Part shown: positions 18,642 through 26,418 of the stretch, in pieces
How the letters are laid out: each line of letters begins with the position of its first letter
How positions within the stretch are numbered: the first letter of the stretch is position 1
Origin: Thiohalocapsa marina
GTDB taxonomy: Bacteria; Pseudomonadota; Gammaproteobacteria; Chromatiales; Chromatiaceae
Assembly (NCBI RefSeq): GCF_008632335.1
Contig: NZ_VWXX01000004.1
Coordinates: 1 to 64,000 of the forward strand
Reading direction: 5' to 3'
DNA length: 64,000 nt
Made by a program: the position numbers and the translations under genes
Notes under the pieces: generated by a model
Told to the model about the DNA's origin: nothing
The model's database searches: none
Seen by the model: the letters and a program-made list of their open reading frames with translations, nothing else

Positions 18642-19976
18642 TCATGGGCGAGCTCGTGCGGAATCCGACACGGCGCCCGATGTTGCAAGCGTGTGATCCG
18701 GCTCCTGTGCCGGTGGCGCCGGCGGGTCTGCCGCAACCAGATGTCGTGCCAGCAACTCCACCGGATGCAGTACCTCGATGTCAAGACCGGCGGCGCGGAT
18801 CCGGCTGGCCAGATGCACGGCGCAGCCGCTGTTGGTGGTGACCAGCACCGACGGCACACGGCGGGCATCCGGGGCTTCGGCGATCAGGCGGCGAATGTGG
18901 CGCACCTTCTCGTCGCCCAGCTCCAGCGCCGTGGCGGGATGCCGCAGCATGTAACTGCCGGCCGCCCCGCAGCACTGGTCGTTGCCCGGCAAGGGCAGGA
19001 CCCGCAGGCCGGGGATGCGTTGCAGCAGCGCCGGCACCGCGGCCGTATCGCGCAACCGGTTGCGGTGCGAACAGGACGCGTGCACCAGCACGGTCTGCGA
19101 AGACCGGCGCAGGGTCAGGTCCTCAGGCCAGGGCGCATCCAGCAGAAACCGGCACAGTTCCACCGCATCCAGAGTCGGCCCCAGTTCCGCCACACAGGCG
19201 CTCACGACACCGACCACGCGCCGGTCGCCGAAGGCCGCCGCATTGCGAGCAAGCAGCCGGTCCGCCTGGTCGACAAGACCTTCGTGCCGATGCAGCGCGC
19301 CGCAACAGCCCTGATCCGACGGCATGGTGACCGGGATGCGCAGGGCCGACAGCAGCTGGACGGTCGCATCCAGCACCTGCGGCTGCAGCGCCCGCGACAC
19401 GCAGCCCAGGAACAGTCCGACCGGCGCCTCGCTGGCGGCGCCAGCGGCCGGCCCACTGGGCAACGGGCGCTGCCAGGGCCACTGCAGATGCGTGATCAGC
19501 CCGTCCAGTACCTGGAGCCGCGGCTGCCGCCACCGGGCCACCAGCCGCGACAGCCGCAGTTGCCGATACAGGCCGGCCAGGGCAGCCAGCAGCGCGATGC
19601 CGTCGGGACGGCTGAACAGTGCCAGCCGCAGACGCGGCAGTGCTCGCCGCCACCCTGGCATGCGCGCCGCGCGCCAGGCGCGGACGCCGTCCATGAGCTG
19701 GCCATATTGCACCAGTGACGGACAGGCCGGCTCACAGGCGCGGCATTGCAGGCAGTGATCCAGGTGCGCCTGCAGACGGTCGCTCTGGGCAAGCTCGCCG
19801 GACAACAGGCCCTGCATCAGCGCGATGCGCCCGCGGGGCGACTCCCCCTCATCACGGTAGAGGCGGAAGGTAGGGCAATGGGGCAGGCAGTATCCGCACT
19901 TGACACATTGATCCGCCAGCCGTAACAGATCTGAAGACTGCAAGAGTGAGGCTCGTCCCGAGAAAAAGGCAAACAT
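18642..19976 (-). CDS. GlcF-like Fe-S protein (glycolate oxidase iron-sulfur subunit family)
   Basis: A 444-residue electron carrier. Two 4Fe-4S motifs lie near the N terminus (CVKCGYCLPHCP and CLQCRACEPACP). Two CCG domains follow (GCCGALHRHEG and QCCGAAGSYML). This matches GlcF, which works with flavoproteins GlcD and GlcE, but neither is present here, so its partner and substrate are unknown. I chose the ATG at 19976 (MFAFFSGRASLL). It lies 28 bases upstream of coq7 on the same strand, so the two may be cotranscribed. Confidence 0.82.
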   Translation of the reverse strand: MFAFFSGRASLLQSSDLLRLADQCVKCGYCLPHCPTFRLYRDEGESPRGRIALMQGLLSGELAQSDRLQAHLDHCLQCRACEPACPSLVQYGQLMDGVRAWRAARMPGWRRALPRLRLALFSRPDGIALLAALAGLYRQLRLSRLVARWRQPRLQVLDGLITHLQWPWQRPLPSGPAAGAASEAPVGLFLGCVSRALQPQVLDATVQLLSALRIPVTMPSDQGCCGALHRHEGLVDQADRLLARNAAAFGDRRVVGVVSACVAELGPTLDAVELCRFLLDAPWPEDLTLRRSSQTVLVHASCSHRNRLRDTAAVPALLQRIPGLRVLPLPGNDQCCGAAGSYMLRHPATALELGDEKVRHIRRLIAEAPDARRVPSVLVTTNSGCAVHLASRIRAAGLDIEVLHPVELLARHLVAADPPAPPAQEPDHTLATSGAVSDSARARP

Positions 19977-20119
19977 TGCATTGTAGCGAAAGGCCGGCGG
20001 ACACCAGCAATGATAAAGTTTGAATTCGCCGGCACCAGCCGATGCCTGCCGTGAGAGGCAGACCGCCCCGCCCTGTGCCACAATGTCGCACCGTTTCCCC
20101 GCATCCTTCGGGAGCCGCC

Positions 20120-20443
20120 ATGTCCGACGCCCCCTACTACAAGTACCACGTCTTCCTGTGCACCAATCAGCGTGAAGACGGTCGCGCCTGCTGCGGCCAG
20201 TGCAACGCCCAGGCTGCCCGCGACTATCTCAAGCAGCGCACCAAGGCCCTCGGCATCGCGGGCAAGGGGGGCGTTCGCGTCAACAACGCCGGTTGTCTCG
20301 ACCGCTGTGCAGAGGGCCCGGTGGCCGTGGTCTATCCGGAAGGCGTCTGGTACACCTACGTGGACAACGAGGATCTGGAAGAGATCCTGCAACAGCACCT
20401 GATACGCGGCCAGCCCGTCGCCCGCCTGCGCCTGCCGGGCTGA
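20120..20443 (+). CDS. Thioredoxin-fold (2Fe-2S) ferredoxin
   Basis: A 107-residue protein with the cysteine pattern of thioredoxin-like 2Fe-2S ferredoxins: one Cys in HVFLCTNQ, a CCGQC group in RACCGQCNAQAARD, then a Cys pair in NNAGCLDRCAEGPVAVVYPEGVWY. Such proteins act as soluble electron carriers. I chose the ATG at 20120 (MSDAPYYKYHVFLC) because the family starts there. It is divergent from the GlcF-like gene, with 143 bases between the starts. Confidence 0.88.
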   Translation: MSDAPYYKYHVFLCTNQREDGRACCGQCNAQAARDYLKQRTKALGIAGKGGVRVNNAGCLDRCAEGPVAVVYPEGVWYTYVDNEDLEEILQQHLIRGQPVARLRLPG

Positions 20444-20602
20444 TCCGATACCGGACCATCACGCCGCAGCAGGCGGCGCGGGGCCCTGTTCTTCATCTGC
20501 TCCGAAATCAGCCCTGACTCAGCCGCAGGCGCCCGTGCAGCGCACTTCGCCCTGGTATCAGCAGTCCGCGCGCCGGTCCGTCTGCCAGTCCGCATCAAGG
20601 TT

Positions 20603-21643
20603 TCACGGCGATTGGCTCCAGCGCTGCAGCTGGGCGATGATGGGGCGGATCGCCGGGGGCTCCGGATCGTCCGGGCCCAGGCGCCTAAGCATGGTCCGGT
20701 GGGTTGCATTGACGATCACCGGCGGTGGCGCATCTTCCAGCCGTAGCGAGGCGACACTGACGGCGCCGTCGCCCAGGCCGTTGGTCAGGGTCTGCCACCA
20801 GGCGTGAAGGTGCTCGCGCAGCGCCTCGGAGCCCACCTCCGCCGCCGCTGCATCCAGCCCCTCGGTGAGGCTGGAGGGGGTGCTGAGCAGCTGGGCGCCG
20901 ATCAGGAAGCGTGGCACCGCATCGGGCCACGGGCGGGCGTTCAGGGCCTTCAGGAAGTTGCTCCCGGGGCGCAGATCAACCTTCGCCTCACCGACCCCGT
21001 CGCGCAATCCGGCAAACAGCGTGAAGCGCCGCTGTCGGGCATCCTCGAAGTGCTCGCGCAATTCCAGCCAGATCCGCAACCGCGCCCAGGGCGAGCCGTG
21101 GTTGGGCGTGCCGATCATGACCAGGCCGCCCACCGGGGCGCCCTCCAACTGCGGCGCGGGTCCCGGCGGATACCGCAGGCGCGTGACGAACTCCCGGGCC
21201 ACCAGTCCGCCCATGCTGTGGCCGATGAGGATGACCGGCTGTTCCGCCGGCAGCGCCGCCCAATGCCGGGCCAGGAAGTCTGCGCTGCGGTCGATGCCCT
21301 GGTCGTTGGGGTAGCGCAGCTCCCACACATCGAAGCCGGCGTCGGCAAGGGCGACCACCAGGTCATCCCAGATGATGCCGGGCTCGTCGAGTCCGTGGAT
21401 CAGAAGGACCGGCGGCTGCATGGCCCCCTGCTCGGCGGCTTGGCGCAACGCGACGCCGAAGCCGTCGCCGGGGGCGGACATCAGCTCCGGAAACCAGTTG
21501 TCCAGTTGATCGTGCACCAGCATGCGCAGCGCACGCTCCTCGGTGGGATGCAGTTCGGCCCAGAGGGTCCAGGCCGCGGCCATGGCCAGCGACAGGGCGA
21601 CCCCCTTCAGCAGCAGTCGTCGCGGTCTGTTCGCCCAGTTCAT
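20603..21643 (-). CDS. Membrane-anchored alpha/beta hydrolase (lipase-like)
   Basis: A 346-residue protein with an N-terminal basic segment and a hydrophobic helix (LLLKGVALSLAMAAAWTLWA) that should export or anchor it. The alpha/beta core has the oxyanion segment LLIHGLDEPG, the nucleophile elbow GHSMGGLVAREF and a late His near NATHRTML. GTPNHGSPWA after the elbow is typical of triacylglycerol lipase-like enzymes. The substrate is not evident. It is a single gene, convergent with the ferredoxin gene. Confidence 0.82.
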   Translation of the reverse strand: MNWANRPRRLLLKGVALSLAMAAAWTLWAELHPTEERALRMLVHDQLDNWFPELMSAPGDGFGVALRQAAEQGAMQPPVLLIHGLDEPGIIWDDLVVALADAGFDVWELRYPNDQGIDRSADFLARHWAALPAEQPVILIGHSMGGLVAREFVTRLRYPPGPAPQLEGAPVGGLVMIGTPNHGSPWARLRIWLELREHFEDARQRRFTLFAGLRDGVGEAKVDLRPGSNFLKALNARPWPDAVPRFLIGAQLLSTPSSLTEGLDAAAAEVGSEALREHLHAWWQTLTNGLGDGAVSVASLRLEDAPPPVIVNATHRTMLRRLGPDDPEPPAIRPIIAQLQRWSQSP

Positions 21644-22080
21644 CCGGAGTCCTCGTTTTGCAGCAGACCGTCCTTATACTCGAAGCGCATCCGCTATGGG
21701 GACAAGCCTTGGCGACACTATTTATGACTTCCGCAGAGCGCCGACGTGCCATTAGGGAAACGCTGATTTATTCTGCATTTCCCGTGCGGGGCAGAAGGCC
21801 ACGCCATTGTTAGCGGCGCCTCCTTGGTCCATTCGTTACGTTACGCTGCGATGGAATGCGATGAAGCGTCAGCGCATTGCATACACCGTCCCGTTAATGC
21901 AGAAATCCTCGATTCCTATCAGCCCGGCAGCCGTGTCCATGCGCTGATCCACAACCCCTCCACCGAGGGGATCGACGCGGGCTGACCCCAAACCCGTTGC
22001 CGGATTGTCCGGGCGGGCACTTGCCAAACCCAGCCTGCGTCGGGTTTGCGACGCGGGTTGTACCCCTTGAAAGGAGGCAC
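21644..22080. other. Unassigned region with several dyads
   Basis: About 440 bases with no gene I can support. The open frames here are short, and minus-strand ones read through the terminator at 22081-22121. The segment 21965-22080 has dyads such as CAAACCC...GGGTTTG around 22024-22050, and near-repeats CGACGCGGGcTGaCCCC (21971 onward) and CGACGCGGGtTGtaCCCC (22049 onward). Near 21768 GGGAAACGCTGATTTATTC recalls some insertion-sequence ends, but no partner end or transposase was found. It may be decayed DNA. Confidence 0.4.
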
Positions 22081-22121
22081 AAAAAAGCCGCCGCGACAGG
22101 GTGTGTAGCTGTCGTGGCGGC
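22081..22121 (-). terminator. Rho-independent terminator on the minus strand
   Basis: On the minus strand a 12-bp stem (GCCGCCACGACA / TGTCGCGGCGGC, with one G-T pair) and an 11-base loop are followed directly by six T residues (22086-22081). It lies about 115 bases downstream of the small membrane protein gene at 22236-22391 and has no other minus-strand gene to serve. Confidence 0.85.
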
Positions 22122-22235
22122 CAACTGGCTTGCTGCCCAGAAATCTGGCACTCTGAGGGACGCTCGCGATGCGAGCAGGCGCCCCGGAGTGCATGCACCA
22201 GGCGCTGTATTTACGGCGCCCGGCTGGTAGGTTGG

Positions 22236-22391
22236 TCAGCCCACGTGACGTGCGCTGTGCGCGTCGCCATCATGCATGCCGAGGGTACGCTGCTGCTTGA
22301 TGCTGTCGTTGTTCCTGACCAGGCCGATGAGGAAGGCGCCGCTGATGATGGCCAGCAGGAGACCACCAATTGTCAAAGCGTCGAAACTCAT
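22236..22391 (-). CDS. 51-residue single-span membrane protein, unknown
   Basis: A short frame on the minus strand encoding 51 residues: MSFDALTIGG, a strongly hydrophobic helix (LLLAIISGAFLIGLV), then a charged tail RNNDSIKQQRTL and a His/Asp-rich end. GGAGG lies 9 bases before the ATG (plus strand 22401-22405), and a strong terminator lies downstream. The positively charged residue right after the helix suggests N-out/C-in orientation. I recognise no family. It is transcribed away from ompR, with a possible OmpR site between, so envelope stress or osmotic control is plausible. Confidence 0.75.
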   Translation of the reverse strand: MSFDALTIGGLLLAIISGAFLIGLVRNNDSIKQQRTLGMHDGDAHSARHVG

Positions 22392-22728
22392 TGTGTACTA
22401 CCTCCGATTCGGACGCCGTCGATGGCCCTCTGCCATCGCGTCGTCGGTGCAAAGCGGATTCACCGGATCAGCAGCCTGCCACTGGCAGCGGCGTTGCCGT
22501 CCGCGATTACCGCGGGATTGCTGGGCATTATCCAAGGTGCGGGATGATTTTTTATTTCGGTAAATACTAATATTGTTACACTTTGTGACGGGCTGAGTAT
22601 CCGCAACGGACCGTGCCGCAACCACGACGCGCCCGCAATGCCTCGGCAATGCCAAAACAGACACGTTTCCGTGACACCCGATTCGGGGCTCGATCAGCCA
22701 CAATGCCTCAAAAACCAGGATATCCGCC
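22392..22728. other. Divergent regulatory gap upstream of ompR
   Basis: 337 bases between the small membrane protein gene and ompR. The stretch 22545-22585 is distinctly AT-rich (TTTTTTATTTCGGTAAATACTAATATTGTTACA) compared with its surroundings and probably holds promoters for one or both genes. I cannot assign -10/-35 pairs with confidence. Confidence 0.5.
22575..22589 (+). promoter_or_regulatory. Candidate OmpR half-site pair
   Basis: GTTAC (22575-22579) and GTGAC (22585-22589) form a direct pair with 10-bp spacing inside the sequence GTTACACTTTGTGAC. OmpR binds tandem half-sites one helical turn apart that resemble GTTACA / TGTAAC-type words. The site lies 140 bases before ompR and 185 before the divergent membrane protein gene. 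The match is by eye only. Confidence 0.35.
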
Positions 22729-23451
22729 ATGCGTGCAGCCACCTCCGAGTCCACCCATCGCATCCTGGTGGTGGACGATGATGCATCCCTGCGGGACCTG
22801 CTGACCCACTACCTGCGTCGGGAAGGCTACGAGGTCAGCGGCGTTGAGGAAGGCGGCGCCATGTTCGCCTGGCTGGAAGATCACCAGGCGGACCTGCTGA
22901 TCCTGGACCTGATGCTCCCGGGGGACGACGGGCTGACCCTGGCACGACGCCTGCGGGCGCAGTCCGATATCCCGATCATCATGCTCTCGGCCCGGGGCGA
23001 CGACGTCGACCGCATCGTTGGCCTGGAGGTGGGCGCGGACGACTACCTGGCCAAGCCGTTCAATCCGCGCGAACTGCTGGCCCGCATCCGCGCCGTGCTG
23101 CGCCGTCGCGCCAAGGCCGCGGAGCCGCACGGCAACGGGCAGCAGCTGGACTTCGGCCCCTACCGCCTGGACCTGGCCGCGCACCGGCTGACGCAGCACG
23201 GAAAACCGGTGCCGCTAACGGCCAACGAATTCGACCTGCTGCGCATTTTCGCAGAACACCCCAATCAGTTGCTCGACCGGGACCGCCTGCTGGACCTGCT
23301 CAAGGGCTATGAACGCAGCCCGTTCGACCGCAGCATCGACGTGCAGGTGGCGCGCCTGCGTGCCAAGATCGAGCCCGACAAGAAGCAGCCGCTCTACATC
23401 CGCACGGTCTGGGGCCGCGGTTACATGTTCACGCCCCAGCCGGAGGCCTGA
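22729..23451 (+). CDS. ompR: OmpR-family response regulator
   Basis: A 240-residue DNA-binding response regulator. The receiver has the acidic pair in LVVDDDASL, phospho-acceptor Asp in LLILDLMLPG, a Ser in MLSARGDD and Lys in YLAKPFNP. The C-terminal winged helix (about residues 140-238) contains PLTANEFDLLRIF and SIDVQVARLRAKIE, close to E. coli OmpR. With the adjacent kinase it forms an osmotic/envelope two-component system. The gap to the kinase gene is 5 bases. Confidence 0.92.
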   Translation: MRAATSESTHRILVVDDDASLRDLLTHYLRREGYEVSGVEEGGAMFAWLEDHQADLLILDLMLPGDDGLTLARRLRAQSDIPIIMLSARGDDVDRIVGLEVGADDYLAKPFNPRELLARIRAVLRRRAKAAEPHGNGQQLDFGPYRLDLAAHRLTQHGKPVPLTANEFDLLRIFAEHPNQLLDRDRLLDLLKGYERSPFDRSIDVQVARLRAKIEPDKKQPLYIRTVWGRGYMFTPQPEA

Positions 23452-23456
23452 CCCGC

Positions 23457-24794
23457 TTGTTCCGGCCGCTCCCGAAAACCATCTTCGGCCGGGTGTTGCT
23501 GACCCTGGTGCTGTCCTTCGGGGCCTTCGCCGTCACGACTGTCGCCGCCATAGTCCACTACGCACTGATTCCGGTGGTGCAGCGCTCGACCGAAGACTTG
23601 GCGGCCCTGATGGAGCTCTCCGCACACACCCTGGTCCAGCTGCCGCCGGACATCCGCGAGGAGTACCGCGCCAGGCTGCTGGACGAGTACCAGCTGCGCC
23701 TGCGAACGGAAGACCAGCCGCCGCAGGAGCTGCGCTATTACTTCTTTCCTTACGTGACGCGCCTGAGCCAGTCCTTGGGCGAACGGCTGCGCCGCCCGGT
23801 GCGCATGACCAGCAACGTCATCGACAACACCCGCTGGTTCTGGGTCGACATCGACACCGCACAGGGCACCGTCTGGGCCGGCTTTCCGCGCAACCGCATC
23901 AATACCAAGCCCATGGCGGGCCTGCTGGTGATCTCGGGTGCGGCGCTCTGGCTGCTGATCGTGACCTCGGCAGTGCTGGCGCGGCGCATGACCTTGCCGC
24001 TGACCCGCCTGTCACAGGCCGCGGAGGCGGTGGCCAAGGGACGCTCGCCGGATCCCCTGCCGGAAAACGGCGCGCGGGAAATCGCCAGCCTGGCCCGGCA
24101 GTTCAACCGGACCAGCCAGCAAGTGCGCGAACTGCTGGCGGACCGCACGGTGCTGCTGGCCGGCATCTCGCACGACCTGCGCACGCCCCTGACCCGGCTG
24201 CGGCTGGCGCTGGAGATGCTGCCCGAGCAGACCGCTCCGGCGCTGGCGACGCGCATGGAGCAGGACATCGAGGAGATGAATCAGCAGATCGCCCAGGCGG
24301 TGGAACTGGGTCGCACCCTTGGCACGGGCGATCGGCACGACGTGGAACTCACCAGGCTCATCGGCGAGGTGGTCGGCAACCGGCCCCGGCTGCGCTGGCA
24401 GCCCCAGGGCGCCTGCGTACGCGCGGTGAATGTGATGGCCCTGCGACGCATCCTGGGCAACCTGCTGGAGAACGCACTGCGCTACAGCGCCGGGATGGTG
24501 GAGATCCGGCTGGATTGCACCCCGGACGGCGGCGCCATCTTTGTCCTCGACCGCGGACCCGGCATCCCCGCAAGCGAGCGCAAAGCCGTCTTCCGGCCGT
24601 TTTACCGCCTGGAGGGATCGCGCAACCGCCGCACCGGCGGCTCCGGTCTGGGGCTGGCGGTGGCGCGCCAGCTGGCCGTCGCCAACGGCATGGAGATCCG
24701 CCTGGGCAACCGTATCGGTGGCGGCACCGTGGCCAGTGTGCATCTGGCCCAACCGGAACCGACCGCGGAATTCACGGACGATTCCGGGAGTTGA
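23457..24794 (+). CDS. envZ: EnvZ-like sensor histidine kinase
   Basis: A 445-residue inner-membrane kinase. TM1 lies near residues 12-35, a periplasmic domain follows, TM2 near 155-178, then a HAMP domain. The phosphorylated His is in LAGISHDLRTPLTRLRLALE. The ATP domain has NLLENALRYSAG (N box), DRGPGIP (G1) and GGSGLGLAVARQL (G2). The start appears to be TTG at 23457, placed 5 bases after ompR with GGAGG inside the ompR end; the product begins MFRPLPKTIFGRVLL. Confidence 0.9.
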   Translation: MFRPLPKTIFGRVLLTLVLSFGAFAVTTVAAIVHYALIPVVQRSTEDLAALMELSAHTLVQLPPDIREEYRARLLDEYQLRLRTEDQPPQELRYYFFPYVTRLSQSLGERLRRPVRMTSNVIDNTRWFWVDIDTAQGTVWAGFPRNRINTKPMAGLLVISGAALWLLIVTSAVLARRMTLPLTRLSQAAEAVAKGRSPDPLPENGAREIASLARQFNRTSQQVRELLADRTVLLAGISHDLRTPLTRLRLALEMLPEQTAPALATRMEQDIEEMNQQIAQAVELGRTLGTGDRHDVELTRLIGEVVGNRPRLRWQPQGACVRAVNVMALRRILGNLLENALRYSAGMVEIRLDCTPDGGAIFVLDRGPGIPASERKAVFRPFYRLEGSRNRRTGGSGLGLAVARQLAVANGMEIRLGNRIGGGTVASVHLAQPEPTAEFTDDSGS

Positions 24795-24922
24795 CGAGCG
24801 ACCCGGGCCGCTCTACATTCCGGGGCCAAAAAGAGGCGCACGTCGTCCGGCGCACAGGGCGCCTGCACAGGCCGTGCAGCCGACCGAACGCCAACGCACC
24901 CGCTCACCGCCGAGGACCTCCG

Positions 24923-25405
24923 ATGCTGCAACCAGGCGATCAAGCCCCGTCCTTCTCATTGCCCGATGCAGACATGGAGCGCGTCAGCTCAGACCAGTTG
25001 CTGGCCACGGGCAATCTGGTGCTGTGCTTCTACCCCAAGGACGACACCCCCGGCTGCACCATGGAGGCCCTCGAATTCACCGACCTGCATGACGACTTCG
25101 TCGCCGCCGGCGCCGATCTGGCCGGCATCAGCTGCGACACCTGCGCCAGCCACGGCGCCTTCCGCGACAAGCACGGGCTGAGCGTGCGACTACTGGCCGA
25201 CACCGATGGCGAGGTCTGCCGTCGCTACGGCGTCTGGCAGGAGAAGGAGAAGAACGGCGAAAAACGCCAGGGCATTCGCCGCTCCACCTTCATCATCGGA
25301 CGCGACGGAACCATTCACCACGCGCTCTACGACGTAAAGCCGAAGGGGCATGCCGCGGCGGTGCTGGAATTGACCCGCGGACTCGGGACCGACAGCGTAT
25401 CATAA
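24923..25405 (+). CDS. bcp: Bcp/PrxQ-type peroxiredoxin
   Basis: A 160-residue thiol peroxidase. The active site FYPKDDTPGCTMEALEF carries the peroxidatic Cys. The residue five positions later, where many Bcp proteins have the resolving Cys, is not Cys; cysteines in GISCDTCASHG further on could take that role. TFIIGRDGTIHHALYDVKPKGHA is typical of the C terminus. I chose the ATG at 24923 (MLQPGDQAPSFSLPDAD). It follows envZ by 128 bases. Confidence 0.9.
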   Translation: MLQPGDQAPSFSLPDADMERVSSDQLLATGNLVLCFYPKDDTPGCTMEALEFTDLHDDFVAAGADLAGISCDTCASHGAFRDKHGLSVRLLADTDGEVCRRYGVWQEKEKNGEKRQGIRRSTFIIGRDGTIHHALYDVKPKGHAAAVLELTRGLGTDSVS

Positions 25406-25457
25406 TTACCACAACGAAAAAATCAGCCGGTTTTTGGCGGATCGCACGTTGTCAAAA

Positions 25458-25489
25458 CCGCAAAACTGCGGATTTTCCGTATTTTTTTG
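25458..25489 (+). terminator. Probable terminator after bcp
   Basis: CCGCA-aaac-TGCGG (25458-25471) forms a 5-bp stem followed by a broken T-run ending in seven T residues (to 25489). It lies 52 bases after the bcp stop in an AT-rich gap. The stem is short, hence moderate confidence. Confidence 0.5.
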
Positions 25490-25660
25490 TTTCATTTTTC
25501 CGACAGTGCGCTATCATTTAGCCACGGCAGCAGCCGGGCGCGATGGCTGTGGCCGTCGTCGCCCGCTGCACGACGCCATTTCTGCCGGACTGAACTGCGC
25601 AAACTCAACCGCAAACCCAAACACCCGTAAACCAACACGCGTGAACCCAAGGAGCCACTC

Positions 25661-26278
25661 ATGAAGACGATCGCATCCGCCCGCGCCACCGCGCTGGCCG
25701 TTTCTGCGGCATTCGCCCTGTCCATCGGCAGCACCGCTGCCGTCGCCAACGGCCTTGCCGGTCCTGTCGTCGCCTCCGTCGACACCCAAGAATCCTACTG
25801 GTACGCCGCCGGCGATGTCAGCCTGCCGAACGGCCAGCTGTGGGCCAACAGCGCCGGCGAATGCTGGCAGAGCGCCTATCCTGACGGCCCGAACAACCTG
25901 CCGCCCTGCGAGATGGCCGTTCCGCAGTCCGTCACCATCGCGCTGAACTTCGAGTTCGACAAGTATGTGGTGCCTGACTATGTGGTCAACCGCGAGGTCC
26001 TCGCCGACATCGACGACTACATCGCCCGCGTCAAGGCCACCCCCGAGAACGAGTACATCACCATCGTCGGCCACACCGACGCCAAGGGCTCCGACGAGTA
26101 CAACATGGGTCTGGGCTATCGCCGGGCGGATGCCGTGCGCGATCACTTCATCGCCCAGGGCTACCCGGAAGAGCACCTGGCCCCCGCCCAGAGCATGGGC
26201 AAGCGTGACCTGCTCCCCGGCGTCGATCCGTTCTCGGTCGAGCAGCGCCGCGTAGTCATCACCAAGAGCGACGGCTAA
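25661..26278 (+). CDS. OmpA C-terminal-domain protein, exported
   Basis: A 205-residue protein with a signal peptide (MKTIASARATALAVSAAFALS..., cleavage likely after AVA/NG near residue 29). A short middle segment with two Cys (AGECWQSAYP and LPPCEMAV) precedes an OmpA-like peptidoglycan-binding domain (residues about 95-205): LNFEFDKYVVPD, IVGHTDAKGSDEYNMGLGYRRADAVRDHF. There is no beta-barrel domain, so it is probably periplasmic. The charged pair Asp/Arg (HTDAKGS, YRRAD) that grips diaminopimelate is retained. A strong terminator follows it. Confidence 0.88.
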   Translation: MKTIASARATALAVSAAFALSIGSTAAVANGLAGPVVASVDTQESYWYAAGDVSLPNGQLWANSAGECWQSAYPDGPNNLPPCEMAVPQSVTIALNFEFDKYVVPDYVVNREVLADIDDYIARVKATPENEYITIVGHTDAKGSDEYNMGLGYRRADAVRDHFIAQGYPEEHLAPAQSMGKRDLLPGVDPFSVEQRRVVITKSDG

Positions 26279-26377
26279 ACCGTACGCTGCAGAGGCGGTC
26301 GGACTGATCGGTCCACCCTGGGCTCACCGTCAGGAATGATCGTCCAGCCATCCGCCTGCGGGATCACCGCACACACC

Positions 26378-26411
26378 GACCGGTCGGGCCCGCCCCGGCC
26401 GGTCTTTTTTT
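26378..26411 (+). terminator. Rho-independent terminator between ompA-like gene and kinase
   Basis: An 11-bp stem (GACCGGTCGGG / CCCGGCCGGTC with one G-T pair) at 26378-26404 is followed by seven T residues (26405-26411). It ends only 7 bases before the ATG of the downstream kinase gene, so expression of the kinase from the ompA-like promoter would need readthrough. Confidence 0.85.
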
Positions 26412-26418
26412 GGGCGCC

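Noticed and set aside
21768-21790. Possible insertion-sequence end (GGGAAACGCTGATTTATTC)
   Set aside because: No matching inverted copy and no transposase fragment were found nearby; the similarity is from memory only.
21869-22198. A 109-codon minus-strand frame in the unassigned region
   Set aside because: It reads through a strong terminator on the same strand, has no ribosome site and shows no family resemblance.
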